A DNA stretch of 64,000 nt from Ricinus communis. Its lineage: Eukaryota; Streptophyta; Magnoliopsida; Malpighiales; Euphorbiaceae. Below are positions 23,200 through 36,120 of this stretch, piece after piece. Location: assembly GCF_019578655.1 (NCBI RefSeq), contig NC_063263.1, positions 7,326,001 through 7,390,000 on the forward strand, in the 5' to 3' direction. The notes under the pieces were generated by a model. That model saw only the letters and a program-made list of their open reading frames with translations, was not told where the DNA came from and did no database searches. Position 1 is the stretch's first letter. Each line of letters begins with the position of its first letter. Made by a program: the position numbers and the translations under genes.

Positions 23200-25290
23200 T
23201 TTATTTATTTTATTTTTAAGACTTTGGAATGAGTTTTAATATCTATGATATTTTTTAATTTATTAAGTAATATTAATTATATATTTTTCTATCAATCTAG
23301 TCTTTTAAATACAAAGAAGTTTTAGTACAATACAGAGCTGATTTGCATATTACACTAAAAATTAGAAAGTAAATAGTATAGAACTATATTTATTTTTTGA
23401 TTATTTAACAAAATTTCTAATGAGAGAAGTTTTTAATATAAAATTATAAAATAAAATATTAAAATATTTAATTTTTAAATGTTTAGAAGTAAGTAGTGTA
23501 ATATAAAAAAATATAAAGAGTATATAATAATTATTCTAATGTTTAGAAGTAACTTAAATATCTATTAAAAAATTAAAATATTAAACTCACTAATCGATAT
23601 AAATTTAAATACATAAATATATACTTAGCTTAATTTCTTGGAACAAAATATAATCACTAAATTTTTACCATTAAATTCTAAATAATTTCAATTATTTTTT
23701 TCTTTTTGATAGGGTTTAATAACGATAAATATTTGGGATGAAGGTCGGGCCACTCTAAATTTTAGAGGGTGCCAATATCCACATACAAAGATTAAAAAGA
23801 AGAAAAAGAATCCAATCATACGGCCACTAGATGCTTCGCCTGAAGGCTTTCTAGTTTAGTGGTATGAGATGAATTTAAATAGAGCAATAATAATGTGAAT
23901 TGCTTGACGGTTGCATTTAATCATTATATACAAAGTTTTGTTGGGTTTTGAAATAGAAAGGGTAAAAACAGAAAGTCTCATATTTTTAGCTAAAAAAATC
24001 AGCATATCTCACATATGTTCTATATCAATGAATTTTCAACATTCAAAAACATAAAAATCTAACTTTAAATTTTTTTAAAAATAAATTAACATATCTTTAT
24101 AACAGAAACTACGATCTCTTCAAACATTACTCCTTATTTCATCGGTACATAACCCACTTCCCTCTCTACTAACGACAGTTAATTTAAATCTCTAACTCAT
24201 ATAATACTATATAATCCTCTCTCAGATCAAGAGTTGTTCTCTTCATCAAAACTCAACACTTAGATAAGTCTATTCAGTAACAGATAAGAGGTAAGTTTCA
24301 TATTTTTTAAGGTTTTTAGTTGTCATGAAAAATACATCTCCTAAATCACTAATATTCATTTGAATATGTTGTTTGGGTTTTTATTATATGATTTATAATA
24401 CTATGATTATATGATCATTTTACATTTTTATATTCATTCATGATATTTGGGTTATCATCTCCTGAAATGAGATGTGGGATTATAAAGATAAAACTTAGAA
24501 TTAAGATCTCTGAGGTTGAATCTAAAAATGATTAGGGAAAAAAAAATTTATATTATCTTCTTTGAACATTTTATACATTTATAATGAACGTTACTGTTGT
24601 TTAGTATGGGCGTTACTAAATCACTAATGTCCATTTATAAATGAATGTAATTATTCATGTTGTTTGGGCTATTATCTCCTAAAATGAACAAGTTTATATT
24701 GATTTCTTTGAACATTTTATGGATTTTAAATGAATATTACTATTATCATTGTATGAATATTGTATATTTATCCAATGAACATTCATCGTATTGCAAAATG
24801 TAAAATGGATATTTATATTATACATAATGAAGATTATACTATAGCATAATGATTATTTTTTTATTGAACGAATATTTTTCTGTTTGATTTTTATTCTAAA
24901 TGACTACTATTTTAGAATAATGATTTTTATTTTAATGCGATCATGACAAAAGAAAATGCAAATAAAACATACTCCTAAATAAAAGAAAAGGAAAGCTAGA
25001 GAAGAAGAGAATACATCATCTGCAAAAAAGTAAAAGAAAGCTGCTCCAACTAAAACTAATGCCACATGGAATGAAATACTTTCAAAAGATATGAGTAAAC
25101 GTAATCCTATAACTCCACAAAGAGAATAGCAATATGAACAGCAAAAGAGTAATTTTTCAAATAAAAATAGAAGCATGGATGATGCTGCTGTTGGTGAAAA
25201 GCAAAAAAAGGAAAAGAAAAAAAGAGTATACCAAACTAGATTTTATTACAAAAATATCATCAGCAGATTTGATAAAATTGATTGAGAGAT
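23200..25290. other. gene-free AT-rich DNA
   Basis: No gene is supported. From about 24560 onward the words 'aatgaacattac' and 'atgttcattt' begin to recur, as in the decayed transposon gene that follows. This may be its 5' flank or leader. Confidence 0.4.
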
Positions 25291-28200
25291 TGTCCACAAA
25301 ATAAAAGGAGGTTGTTCAACAGATTGAGTTTAGAAGTTTGTTGGACATGAAACTATTAGAATGTGATGCGAAATTAACTAAATTTCTCATCGAAAATTTC
25401 AACCATTACAGATGCAAAATAAAATTGCAAAGAGGTGAGCTTGCATTGAATGGAGAAGATGTTGTGTCTACAATGAATCTTCTTTGTGGAAATATAACAG
25501 TTTTTGAAGCAAGCAAGATGGTAAAAAATGAAAATTACAATCAGTTGTTAGAAAATTGGAGATTAAGATAGAATGTGACAACTGGAGATCGTGTCACAAG
25601 TAAAATGCCAAAAAAAATAATAAACAAAGGAGATTATGGAGGTGATTTCAAATGAGACTTCGTTATTTTCATTGTTTCTTCTATGATAAAGGGGTTCCAG
25701 AACAGGGAATGCAACTTCAAGATCTTGTAATCTCTCATTGAAGTACACAAAATAAAAGAGATAAATTGATGTCGTTACATCATCAACAGCCTGATGCATT
25801 CTATAGAAGATTAAAGGGGTTCCAGAACAGGGAATGCAACTTCAAGATCTTGTAATCTCTCATTGAAGTACACAAAATAAAAGAGATAAATTGATGTCGT
25901 TACATCACCAACAGCCTGGTGCATTCTGTAGAAGATTGGAAGAATAATCCAACATCTTTCTTTTATGGACCTGTCACTTTCTTACTGGTAAAATTTATTT
26001 TTTTTGATATTATTTATTCTCAAAAGTTAAAATGTTCAATAGTTCAAACAATATTGTTCATTAGCTTATCTTTTGTTATGTATTATGATGATATTTATAT
26101 TTAAAATATTTGAATGTTTATTAACACCTCCATAAAATGTTCATTAACATGTTTTGAAATGTGCACACACTGTCTTTCATATTTATTTATTTATTAAAAA
26201 AATATTCATTAGCTTATCTTTTATTGTGTTGTGATTATAAAAATATTTATAATGTTTGAATGTCCATTAACGCGTCCATAAATATTCATTAATATGTTAT
26301 GCAATGTGCATACACATTGTCTTTCGTGTTCATTTATCTATCAAAAAAATATTTATATCATATTTGCTTAATGTTTATTAAGAAAATGTTAAATGTATAT
26401 AATAAAGTAGAATTTAAAGGAAGAGATGTTGATAGAAAATTTGCAGTACTATTGAATTGGGATAAAATAGTTGTTTTAAAAAGAGTGAAAAAAGAAATGG
26501 AAGAAGGCTCTTTTGGAAAAGGAAAGGTTTTATGAGCCTTAAAAAAAAATTCAGAAAAAAGAAAAGATGGAAGATAATGTTGCTGCTGATAATAACATTG
26601 GTCAAGAATCAATAGAAATTCTAGATAATATCAAAAAGGTAAATATTCATTACTTAGATATAATAGTATTCATGGATTATAGAATAAATATTCATTAATA
26701 GAAACTTTATCCATAGAAGTCTGTGGACAAAGTTGTTGTTGTACTGAAGAAAATGGCAAGTGCAGTAGTAAAGTTTGGAGAAGCTATGCTAGAAGTAGGA
26801 AGGGTAGAACCAGGAAATGATATTCTTAAGAACACTTTCAATTCTGTTTCAGAAATGTACAACTTGACAAGCTCTCAGAAAGAAAAACCAATTGCTTCAA
26901 GAAATCAAGATCAAGATGATGATTTCTTTAGTGATCCAGATTTTTTTGAAGTGGTAGCAGAGCTGAAAATGTAATTCTGAAACAGATAAAAGTTGCTGAC
27001 CAACCTACATTTTTATTGGGGATTACGTTAGATGAAAAGAGTGGAGAAAATTAACCAAATGAAGAAGAGGTTGAAATGTTTAATAATGCTGCATTTCCTG
27101 ATATTTCAAAACCTTCAGAACCAGCACAAGATCCACCACAAGAAAAAGGCAATGAACCACAAACACCAACTGCTGAAAAATAATCTATTAAAGATGGAAA
27201 AGTATTTGATGAGTATGATCATTAAATTTTAAAAATTTATTCATTAGTCATCTCTATAATGTTCATTTACTCTGTCATGAATGTTCATTAATTATTTCTG
27301 TAATGTTCATCTATTCTGTCATGAATGTTCATTACATAAATGTTAAATGTTCATTAATTATATGTTAAATGTTTATCATTGTTTAATAAAATATTCATTA
27401 ACTCTGTGTAAAATACCTTTAACTTTTTTCTTGATGTTTATCTGTATATAATCTAGAATAAATGAAGAGTCAGAGTCAGAAATCGAGGATGTAAATAAAA
27501 GAATGAGATCAGTAAGGAAACACAAGCGCATTCCATTCAAGTTGAGGTCTCATTTTTGGACAAGATATAATTCAAAATTCACAGAAGTCACAGCAAGGGA
27601 GAGCTTAATATCAGAATATGCATTTATGGAGAATGATCAAAAGTTAGATTAATATTTAAGTATTTTAATTTCTTAAATTATATATAAAATATCACATCAT
27701 CTAACTAATTATTTCTTTTATATATAGTGAATGTATGTTCAGATTTCAAAAATGGCTAGGTTTCCATGAAGATTTCAAGAGCCTGTGTGGAGATGAACAA
27801 GTCTTAGTAAATATTCTGGATATATGGAGTGGAAGAATGAATATGGAACATGGTTGAGAAAAGTATTCCAAGCACATTTAGAAGACTCTCTTTTCCACAC
27901 AACTCTATGTAAATACATTAATAACAAAAAATTTAATTAATTGAAATTGTTCATTTACTGAACTGTTATACTTTAATTTTCTCAGCTACAATTGGAGAAT
28001 CCAACAGAATACATGATCAAGAATTTGACAAGAGATGAATGTCAAAAAAACTTCAATAAAACAATTGATTCAAAACTGAGCTATTTACCAGAAAATACCT
28101 TGAGAGATGCAAAACTTGTAAGTAATTGGATAAATTCCTATCAAAAATTATAGTTTAATTTATTATAGATTCTTTATTTACATATACCAAATTTTATAGG

Positions 28201-28730
28201 TATTCTTTGTTTTTCTTCATGAAAATGATTACTTCCTCATTTGCTTCAACTTCATCAAAAATAAAATGCAATATATAGATAACAGGAGCCTCTCAAAAAA
28301 AATTTCATACTCTAAAAAGTATGGACATTGTCCAAAAACATTGGTAATAGTCATTACTTATTAGTTAAAATGTTCATAACCTATAATCAAGATGTTCATG
28401 AATTATAATTAAAATATTAATAATCTATACCGGTTATTGTATTTTTAGCATACAACATTTTAAAACTACATGGAAAAAAAGAATCCAAAAATAGGTGAAA
28501 GGGTGAAGAACTTCTCAGCGCATCTTGTCTAAAAAGGAGGTTTAAGGCATATAATAAAAAATTTAAAGCCCTTAGAACATGTTTATATTATCCAAATGAA
28601 CAAGGTATCCTTGATTTTTCTTGGAATAGCTGTGAAGGTAGAGGAACTTATAGAAGACTTGTTAAAGAATTTATTAAAGAGTATGTGAATCGGGTAGCAA
28701 GGAAGACATCTAGTTATTCTATTGGTAAGT
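25290..28730 (+). pseudogene. decayed transposon-associated Ulp1-like (C48) peptidase gene
   Basis: Scattered exon-like islands on the plus strand are separated by AT-rich intron-like DNA. At 25320-25571 the reading 'LTKFLIENFNHYRC' with 'GELALNGEDVV' resembles the N-terminal domain that precedes Ulp1-type peptidases in plant transposons. At 27470-27650 a basic segment ('RMRSVRKHKRIPFKLRS') fits the linker. At 28200-28330 'VFFVFLHENDYFLICFNFI' followed by 'YIDNR' fits the H-x-x-H/D region of the C48 fold. In-frame stops occur throughout and no complete catalytic set is visible. In plants such genes ride on Mutator-like or related elements, and a MULE transposase remnant follows directly. The assignment rests on motif memory, so family is moderate and exon borders are not given. 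Confidence 0.5.
25691..25936. repeat. 125 bp direct tandem duplication
   Basis: The segment starting 'ggggttccagaacaggg' at 25691 is repeated from 25816 with only a few mismatches (catcatcaacag against catcaccaacag). The copies lie within the decayed Ulp1-like region. High identity shows the duplication is much younger than the decay around it. Confidence 0.85.
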
Positions 28731-28989
28731 AAAATATATTATGATACTATATATTGCCAAAGATGAATTATGAATTTTCCGAGAAAGATAAGGATAGATT
28801 AGAAAAATCAATTCTTGTCCATAGAATAGTTTTGTAATTATTATCATGTTTATGTTGATAAAGTTTGTTATGTTTGAAACAATTTACATTTGAAGTATAT
28901 TTGAAAGCATAGTTATATTCATAAAAACTTACATGACAGAGACGATGCCTATTATACCGTCGTTGCCTATTTATTAGGGTGGTGATATC

Positions 28990-29212
28990 ATTTGTACTCC
29001 AATGGGTGCATTTTTTTTAATGGATATTCAAAAATGGTGACACTTGATGAAGAGCTAAATTTTGTCATATTGCTATACAACATAAAAAATATTTTGCAAC
29101 TCACTCGCAATGCAGAAATTATTAAAATTTTATTTAGAGCACCATCTGTTAACTATGGCAAAAATTTAATATTTACAACATGTCAAATTTGGATGGAAGA
29201 TGACATTGCGAC
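28990..29212 (+). pseudogene. MULE transposase, N-terminal part (upstream of solo LTR)
   Basis: The reading 'MVTLDEELNFVILLYNIK' followed by 'EIIKILFRAP' and 'TTCQIWMEDDIAT' matches the N-terminal PB1-like region that precedes the transposase domain in many plant MULE proteins. It is cut at 29212 by the solo LTR. The same coding sequence resumes at 31827 after the duplicated GCGAC. See the larger downstream part for the transposase domain itself. Confidence 0.65.
29208..29212. repeat. 5 bp target-site duplication, left copy (GCGAC)
   Basis: GCGAC immediately precedes the LTR start and recurs immediately after the LTR end at 31827-31831. Five base pairs is the normal duplication size for LTR retrotransposons. 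Confidence 0.85.
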
Positions 29213-31826
29213 TGTAACACCCGGAATTTTTATATATTTAATAATGAGTTTTTATTTAAGTTAATTTTAGCTTTATTTTCATTCGGTTTAATTGGAATGA
29301 TTTAAATATAAATTTTGAATGTTCATGTTAGATAAATAAATGAGTTATTTTCCATATCCAATTAGTTTGATTTTTAAGGAGTTAATTAAGTAAACTATTT
29401 GAGAAATGATTATATTTTGGTTATTCAAATTTTTCCAAATGCATATTTATATAAGTAAAATTATATATTGGAAATTTATTTTGGAATAAGGATTGAAAGT
29501 ATAATGTTATTTTTATGGGGTTTTAATGGAAATTTGTGAGCTTGGTATTTTTGTAAATAAATATGTCGATCAGGGGTATTTTTGTAATTGTGTATTTTCA
29601 ATAATTCGGATTTGGCCCAAATTAAATAGTTAGGGGCTTAATTGAAAGGCTAAAAAGAAGTTTGGGGGTTCAATTGGAATTCTGCAGGATGAGATTGTAA
29701 GTAATTAAGGAAGTTGAGGGACCAAATTGTAATAAGGAAAAGTTCAGGGGCCTAATGTCGATATTGAAAGGAAAGAAATCGGGGAAGAAGAGAGGTCGGG
29801 AGAGTGAGGAGCGCGCAGAAGGAGTCGGCCAGGGGCGGCCAGGCGTCGGCCGGCGGCCCAGTGGCGATGGCGAGGAGGAAGATGATGAAGCTTCCTTGCC
29901 GCCGATCGACTCTCTCGCTCTTGGCCTTGTTTTGGCGGCAGTGCTCTGTGGTGGCCGGGAGACGGAAGATCCATGGAGAGAGAAAATGGAGGCAATGAGG
30001 TTTTTCAAATGAGCTCCGACGGAGGATGGACGATCGGAGGACATATCCCCGACTCTCCTCAAGCTTCGCGATGGCACCGGTTTGGTGGCGATCGGGGCTC
30101 CGTTTGTAAATCGACCACGAGATCGTCCGTAGAATTTCTCCGGATGATCGGGTGTCGGATCGAAAAATCGGGCGGGATCGTCATCGGCCAAGCGTCTCGG
30201 TAATTTTCTCTAGCCATTGATCTTGGAAATTCTTTGATTTAATTTGTGTGTCTATTGATTGTATTGAGTATTTGATGATATTTGTGAGTCAAAAATGATT
30301 GTTAGTCAGTTGCCTGCCTCGTATTTTGTGCTGTGTGGCGGAGTCGGAAAATAGTAAAGTTTGGGGACCCGACTCCCGTTGTTTAAATTGTTGGATATTT
30401 GGAGTGTTTTTCTGGCAGGTCCTGGACCCGTTTTTACGGGGGGTAATGTTCGTGTTGTAGGGGAGGTTCTGCCGGATTTTCGGTTGAATTCTCCCGAGTC
30501 GAGATTCTTAGACAGTCAGTCCTAGGAGTCTAGACCTAGGATTAATGATCGATTGTTTCAGTGTTTTGATAAATTGTTTTCCGTGATTAGATGATCTGTC
30601 TGTTCGGCTCGCTCCAACTGAGGCACCGGAGCAGAGCTAGGAGGTCGCCCAATTCTGTGAGTTAAAGTCATTTAATCATTGCACTATTGCTAAGTTTGAT
30701 TTTAATATGCTATTTTGGAAGTTTATGCTTAATTTGGTTATTAGTATCGCAATGTAAATAATTTTACTGGATTATTAATTAATGAAGATAATATAAGTAT
30801 TATTATAGTAATGTTATAATAATACCAAATATAATCAGTTTTCCACATGAGTTGCCTGATGTCTTACTCTTAATTGTTAATTGTTATTTTGATATGGTTG
30901 AATGATTTCATTATACAATGATATTTATTATATGTGATGATTTCGATTTGGGGATGTGGCTTTCAGAGAACATGCCGCCCCGATGGGTTACATCGGACCG
31001 GTAATGATCATGGACATGTAATCAGATTTTTATGGGTTTGCCTTGGTCGAGCATGGCTCTGGGCTGATTTGTGTAAATTCGTCGGAGGTAAGGTCCCTGG
31101 TCGAGCATTGCTCTCGTCTTATTGGATTAAGAGAGCCAAAATGGCTGTTAGAATTTGGGGTTAGGGTTCTACTGAGCCACTCGTCCCGTAAAAGTAAAAA
31201 TATATTTTTATTTATTCATTTATTTATTTATTTATTATGGTATGATTATAATATGGATTGTATTTACGTGCATGGTTGATATATTGATTCGAATGATTAA
31301 TATTTTCTGTGAAGAAAGTAATAGGGTATGATTATAGTATGATTGATATTTATGTGCATGGTTTGATATACTGATTTGAATAATCTATGTTTTCTGAGAA
31401 GAATGCAATAGTCCCCAGATTATTTGATTTTAACTCACTCTCGAGACTGACAGTCTCGTTTTTACTGTTTTTCAGATTCGTGACTGTTAGTCCTCTCGCG
31501 ACTCTTATTCAGTAACCCGACTCCTTCATCATCGGGTGATGTATTTGATTTGGTATGTAAATTGGTAAATCTTATATTCTCCGCAGTAGTAATTAGTAGA
31601 TGTATCAGTTGTAAATTTTATGAGTTTCGGGTCTCGCCTAATTTTTCTGGCAGACCGAAGTATTTATGTAGAATGTAGCTGTTAAGATAATTTATGATTT
31701 TAATAATATAAATTTGAGATGAGATTTGTTTAAGTCAGTGAGTGTCAGGCTTACTACGGGTTTCGGTGGCCTTAAGCCTACCCATTCCTTAGTGCCGGTC
31801 ACGGGCCCACGGGTGGGGTCGTGACA
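29213..31826. mobile_element. solo LTR of a Gypsy-type retrotransposon (2614 bp)
   Basis: The element begins TGTAACACCCGG and ends GGGTCGTGACA, a TG...CA pair with termini usual for large Gypsy LTRs of plants. It is flanked by GCGAC on both sides. There is no primer binding site, polypurine tract, gag or pol, so it is an LTR left by recombination between the two LTRs of a full element. It contains a GC-rich, CpG-rich segment (about 29750-30190) that yields open frames on both strands; these are compositional and not taken as genes. It interrupts the MULE transposase reading frame. Confidence 0.88.
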
Positions 31827-31831
31827 GCGAC
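31827..31831. repeat. 5 bp target-site duplication, right copy (GCGAC)
   Basis: This is the second copy of GCGAC, directly after the terminal GTGACA of the LTR. Removing the LTR and one copy restores continuous MULE-like wording (...DDIAT|IHHN...). Confidence 0.85.
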
Positions 31832-34068
31832 TATCCATCACAATGTTCAGAGTTGCAATTTTTAGAGTTATTTGTCGAATATAACAATGGTAGATCTATA
31901 GAACAAGTAGTGTAACCAGCTAAACCTCCATACCATAATTTTAGTAAAATGGGTGGTTGTAGTTAGAACTTAACTAACGATTTGAATGATAACGAGGATG
32001 AGGATGTAGATGACGATTCAGATGATGATTAAAATTCTGAGACTGAATATAACGCGAATAATGAGGAGGATGAGGATGGTGGTAGTTGTGAAAATGAAAC
32101 AATAGATGAGGACGATGAAGAAAACTACTATAATGAGGATGAAGAAGATGATGACAATATGAAAATAGCATTGTATGACCATATTGGTACAAGTTCACAA
32201 AGCTTTGAAAGTATGAGTGAACAAATGTATCCGAACTTATTTAAAAGTGTCAATATAGAAGAGATGACTCTCCCTCGCGATGGATCAAATGTAGATGGTG
32301 TTCTATGGGATCCGTCATCTAAATTTCATACTGCCATGTTCTTTGGATCAAGAGATACAGTTACAGCAGCTGCAAAAATATACTCAATGAGAGTACGCCG
32401 ACAATTTCAAAGTTCGAAAATGAAAAACAACAGCATTACAATAATTTGCAATCGTTCGGAAAGCTGCTCATAGAGATTACGTGTAACAGCAAAGAAATCG
32501 AGTGGATTTTGGGAGATTACTAGATATAATAGCCTATAGATATGTAGTGTCCCTGCTGAATCACAAAATCATAGAAAATTTGACTCATCTTTGTTACCAG
32601 GGTATCTTCAAAATATGCTAATCGAACAACTAGATATTAAAGTGAAAGCTATACTAGCACATTTAGAAGAAAGATTTAGTATAACAGCAACATATAAGAA
32701 GGTATGGAAAGCAAAGCAAAAGGCTATTGCTAATGCTTTCGGAGACTGGGATGAGTCACATAAGAAACTCTGCGACTTCATGCATGCTGCAATGACCTTG
32801 AATAGGGGGTATGTATGGGACATTGAAAGTGAGAAGTATTGCATGAATAATCGCTGATTCGTGGCATCAGACAGTTTAAGAGGATTTTTTTGGTCATACA
32901 AGCTCTAGATTGAAGGATTCAAGCATTGTAAACCTGTGTTGTATATTGACGGTACGTTCTTGTTTGAAAAATACAAGAGCATATTGCTTACTGCTGAAGC
33001 AATAGATGGTAATAACAAGATATTACCAGTTGCCTTTGCTATTGTTGAAAAGGAAAGCAAGGATAACTAGGAGTCTTTCATGATGATGGTTTGATATCAT
33101 ATATGTGTTGATCGAGATGATATTTATGTTATTTTGGATTGTGATATTGGTATAAAATATGCAATGTCACATCAATTGTAGTGTTAAAATCCGCATCGGT
33201 ATTGCATACGTCACATTGCCAGCAACTACAACACAAAATTCAAGAATCTGGAAATGAAAAAAGTTGTTGAGAAAGTAGGTGCGTTATATTTTTGTAATTA
33301 TGTGCAATGGAATTAACATGTTCTATCTTCTTGGTCATAATAGTATTTCCGTAATCACACTTTAACCTCTGAAATAGGTCGAGAACATCAAACGAGAAAA
33401 TTTAATAGGTAGATGAAGAAAATCAAAGTTAGGCATCTGAAAGCAGCTATATGGCTTGATAAACTATGATGCATGGGTCTGTTTTTGAAGTTGGTCGACA
33501 TGTTTAAAAAGCACCTAATGAAGTATACTTATGCAATTGCTGAAGGTTATGTATATACTGATTTTTGCATCGAGGTATTGGAGCATCGTGTGCAGAAGGC
33601 AAATGGTCATCAAGTTAGAACCTTTAATAGGGAGACTGGTGTGTGCTCGATTATTATTGCTATAACAATGCACAATGGGAAGGCGGGCATAATCAAATGG
33701 TTAACCTAGAAGAACAAACCTGTACATGGAAAATTTAAACAAAGTCGAATACTGTACTCACATGCAGTTGCCGCATGCATGAAACTTGGAATTGATTATA
33801 TGATATTCATTAGAAAATGGTACAATCTATAAGAGGTGCTTCAATTTTGGTCCACCGATTTCATACCCCTTAGACATCAAAATTACTGGCAAAAATCCAT
33901 TAAACTCTCTTTAGTCTCTAACCCTAAACGGAAGCGCAAGAAGGGGAGACAAAAAATAAAAAGGATTCAAAATGAAATGGATTGGAAAAATGCAGAAGAT
34001 GCAAGAATCAATTTTTATAGCAAATGTGGTCAAACTAGGCATAATGCTAGGACATATCTTACATCTTA
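31827..34068 (+). pseudogene. MULE (Mutator-like) transposase, main part, decayed
   Basis: Domains appear in the family order. First comes an acidic Asp/Glu-rich segment (about 31975-32160). A DNA-binding domain region follows at 32300-32470 ('KFHTAMFFGSRDTVTAAAKI'). The transposase core is at 32930-33070 ('KPVLYIDGTFLFEKYKS' and 'LPVAFAIVEKESKD', with the first catalytic Asp in YIDGTF). A segment follows reading 'RYCIRHIASNYNTKFKN' near 33200. A SWIM-like region is at 33720-33810 ('GKFKQSRILYSHAVAACM'). A degenerate zinc knuckle is near 34015 ('SKCGQTRHNARTYL', where the CCHC pattern is lost). Many in-frame stops (for example Trp-like TAG near 33070) and frameshifts show it is dead. Terminal inverted repeats of the parent element were not found. 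Confidence 0.85.
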
Positions 34069-34229
34069 ATTTATTTACTAGTTTTTGAGTATTACTATAT
34101 TATTTTATATATCTTAGTTTATATTGGTAAGCTAATTTTATATTTGTATCATTGAATATTTAAGCCACATTATTGTCGCAAATTATTTTTTTTTGTCGTC
34201 TCACGACTAACTTGAAAGAGCTTGAAAAT

Positions 34230-35060
34230 ATAGTTGTTAGTAAAGAATTAAAATGAAGTAGACTTTGAAAAATAAAGTGTGAGCTAGAGACATATTGTGG
34301 ATTCATGATCTATCAATACCACGAGCTATTTCAGCAACATTACCTAGACATACTTCAGAAGAAGTTGGAATTGTAATGGAACAACTAAGGAGGGAGATTA
34401 ACATAATGAATTATCGATTAGAACAATATCACAAGAAGCATTATCCATTTAGGATTAGACTTCCAAATACTATTCCAATACCTTTAGATGAAAAGGGCGT
34501 TTTAAATTATAGTGATAGTGATGACAATGACTTTGTCAAATATCTTCCTTCATGTTTACCTAGATGTTGTTAAAGAATATTTTATTCAATATTCTAACAT
34601 ATTATTAATTTTAATAGTAGGTACCATGACCAATGTGTACACTCCTGGTGATATATTCAGAGCAACTAGACGTTATTGGACACTAGATGATAATTTTTTT
34701 ATATCCAACGGATCTGAAAAAGAATAATAGTGAGGAGGTAACAGTCAACTAATGAACGAGTGGAAATTTAGATTATGTCAATCACAAATTCTATATGAAG
34801 AAATATTGGAACTTCAAATAAGAGTACCGCGTGCGATTGCTATTAATATGAGTCGATCTACTATTTTTGAACTAAGCATTATTTTATATCGCATTGGGAA
34901 GAGAATAATTGAATTAAAATTTGTCTTAATAGGGAGTATTTCCATCAGTGAGTAAATGAGGCCTTTCAAGACGGGGATCACCAACAAGCTAGGATATTTA
35001 GAGCTTTACAAAATTTACATGATTGTCTTTCCGACATTGATTTCTCTAATAGCGATTAAT
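34230..35060 (+). pseudogene. decayed unidentified reading frames downstream of MULE transposase
   Basis: Open pieces at 34295-34573 (reading 'HTSEEVGIVMEQLRREINIM', ending in an acidic 'SDSDDNDF') and 34752-34955 have protein-like composition and stop suddenly. I do not recognise them. Their position between the transposase and the PMD remnant suggests they belong to the same transposon complex or to a neighbouring decayed element. Confidence 0.3.
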
Positions 35061-35120
35061 ATTAAATGTTTATCATCAAACTAAAGATGTTTGTGATGCA
35101 ACCAAACTCTAAAATATTTA

Positions 35121-35615
35121 TTAAAACCACTTTCTCATGAGATTACTTTTTTTATTATAACCTGAAATATGAGGTCGTACTTCTTCATCAGACATTTCAT
35201 ATTCTGATGCATACCTGTTGCAATGCATGATATTGTTAACCTCATTTTCACTCAAGTTTCTGCCAATCGACATTGATTGTTCTGTTGCCAATTGTAATAT
35301 GTAATATCTTGATCGTGGAAGGAACATTCGATTATTCTCTTCTCAGATTCATTTCACTACAACCTCATAATCTGTCATATTTCATCGATAAAGTGCTAAT
35401 GAACGATGTTTCACAATTGGAGCTCTTAATGAACGTAAAACTGAAATCAAATTCCCTATTTCATTGACTCTAAAGATCCATTCACGATGCAAACCAGCAT
35501 AATACTCTTTTGGATCTATATATTTCTCAAAATGATATTGATGATCAAATTGCAGTAGAACCCAAACTCTTTCGGTTCTTCTATAATTTGAAGAACTAGG
35601 CATAGTCAAATTCAA
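35121..35615 (-). pseudogene. decayed unidentified minus-strand reading frame
   Basis: The minus strand carries 'RVWVLLQFDHQYHFEKYIDP' with 'EYYAGLHREW' at 35615-35382. After in-frame stops it continues with 'MSIGRNLSENEVNNIM' and 'YEMSDEEVRPHISGYN' at about 35327-35121. The composition is protein-like, but I recognise no family. It runs opposite to the MULE and PMD remnants on either side, so it is likely a separate inserted or captured piece. Confidence 0.35.
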
Positions 35616-36120
35616 TATAATATTTAGGACTTGATTGTAATATGGTTTTATTTTACTGAAAAGAAATCCATAAGGACAATAATACAGTCATGGATGTAAT
35701 GTGAACTTCTTTAAATTATTATCGAAAAGGAATCCATAAAGATAATAATATAGGCATGAATATCATGTGAACTTCTGTAAATATATTATAGAAAATGAAT
35801 CCATAAGGATAATAATCTATTATACGAACTAAATCTATTGTGTAATCATATCAAATAATTTATATATAGTGAAGTCATCATAGTAATGTGTAGTCTTGTC
35901 AACTAATATTTATACATTAGTGAATGTGATATTCTTTTATTAGTATTGTAGGTATGGCAGCTTATCAGCATATGACTACATCCAGCCTGGTCCGCTCGAT
36001 CGATCATTATTATATTTACAGGCACAACACAAGTCACAAGCCATTTGATTCGATGAGATATACATTAAAATATTCATACAGTGACTTTTATATTATTTTC
36101 ATGAATTTTTTTTATAACTT

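Noticed and set aside
29670..30203. Overlapping open frames on both strands, Arg/Ser/Pro-rich
   Set aside because: They lie in the GC-rich part of the solo LTR; openness on both strands is compositional and no domain is seen.
32608..32901. 97-codon minus-strand frame
   Set aside because: It is the shadow of the MULE transposase remnant on the plus strand.
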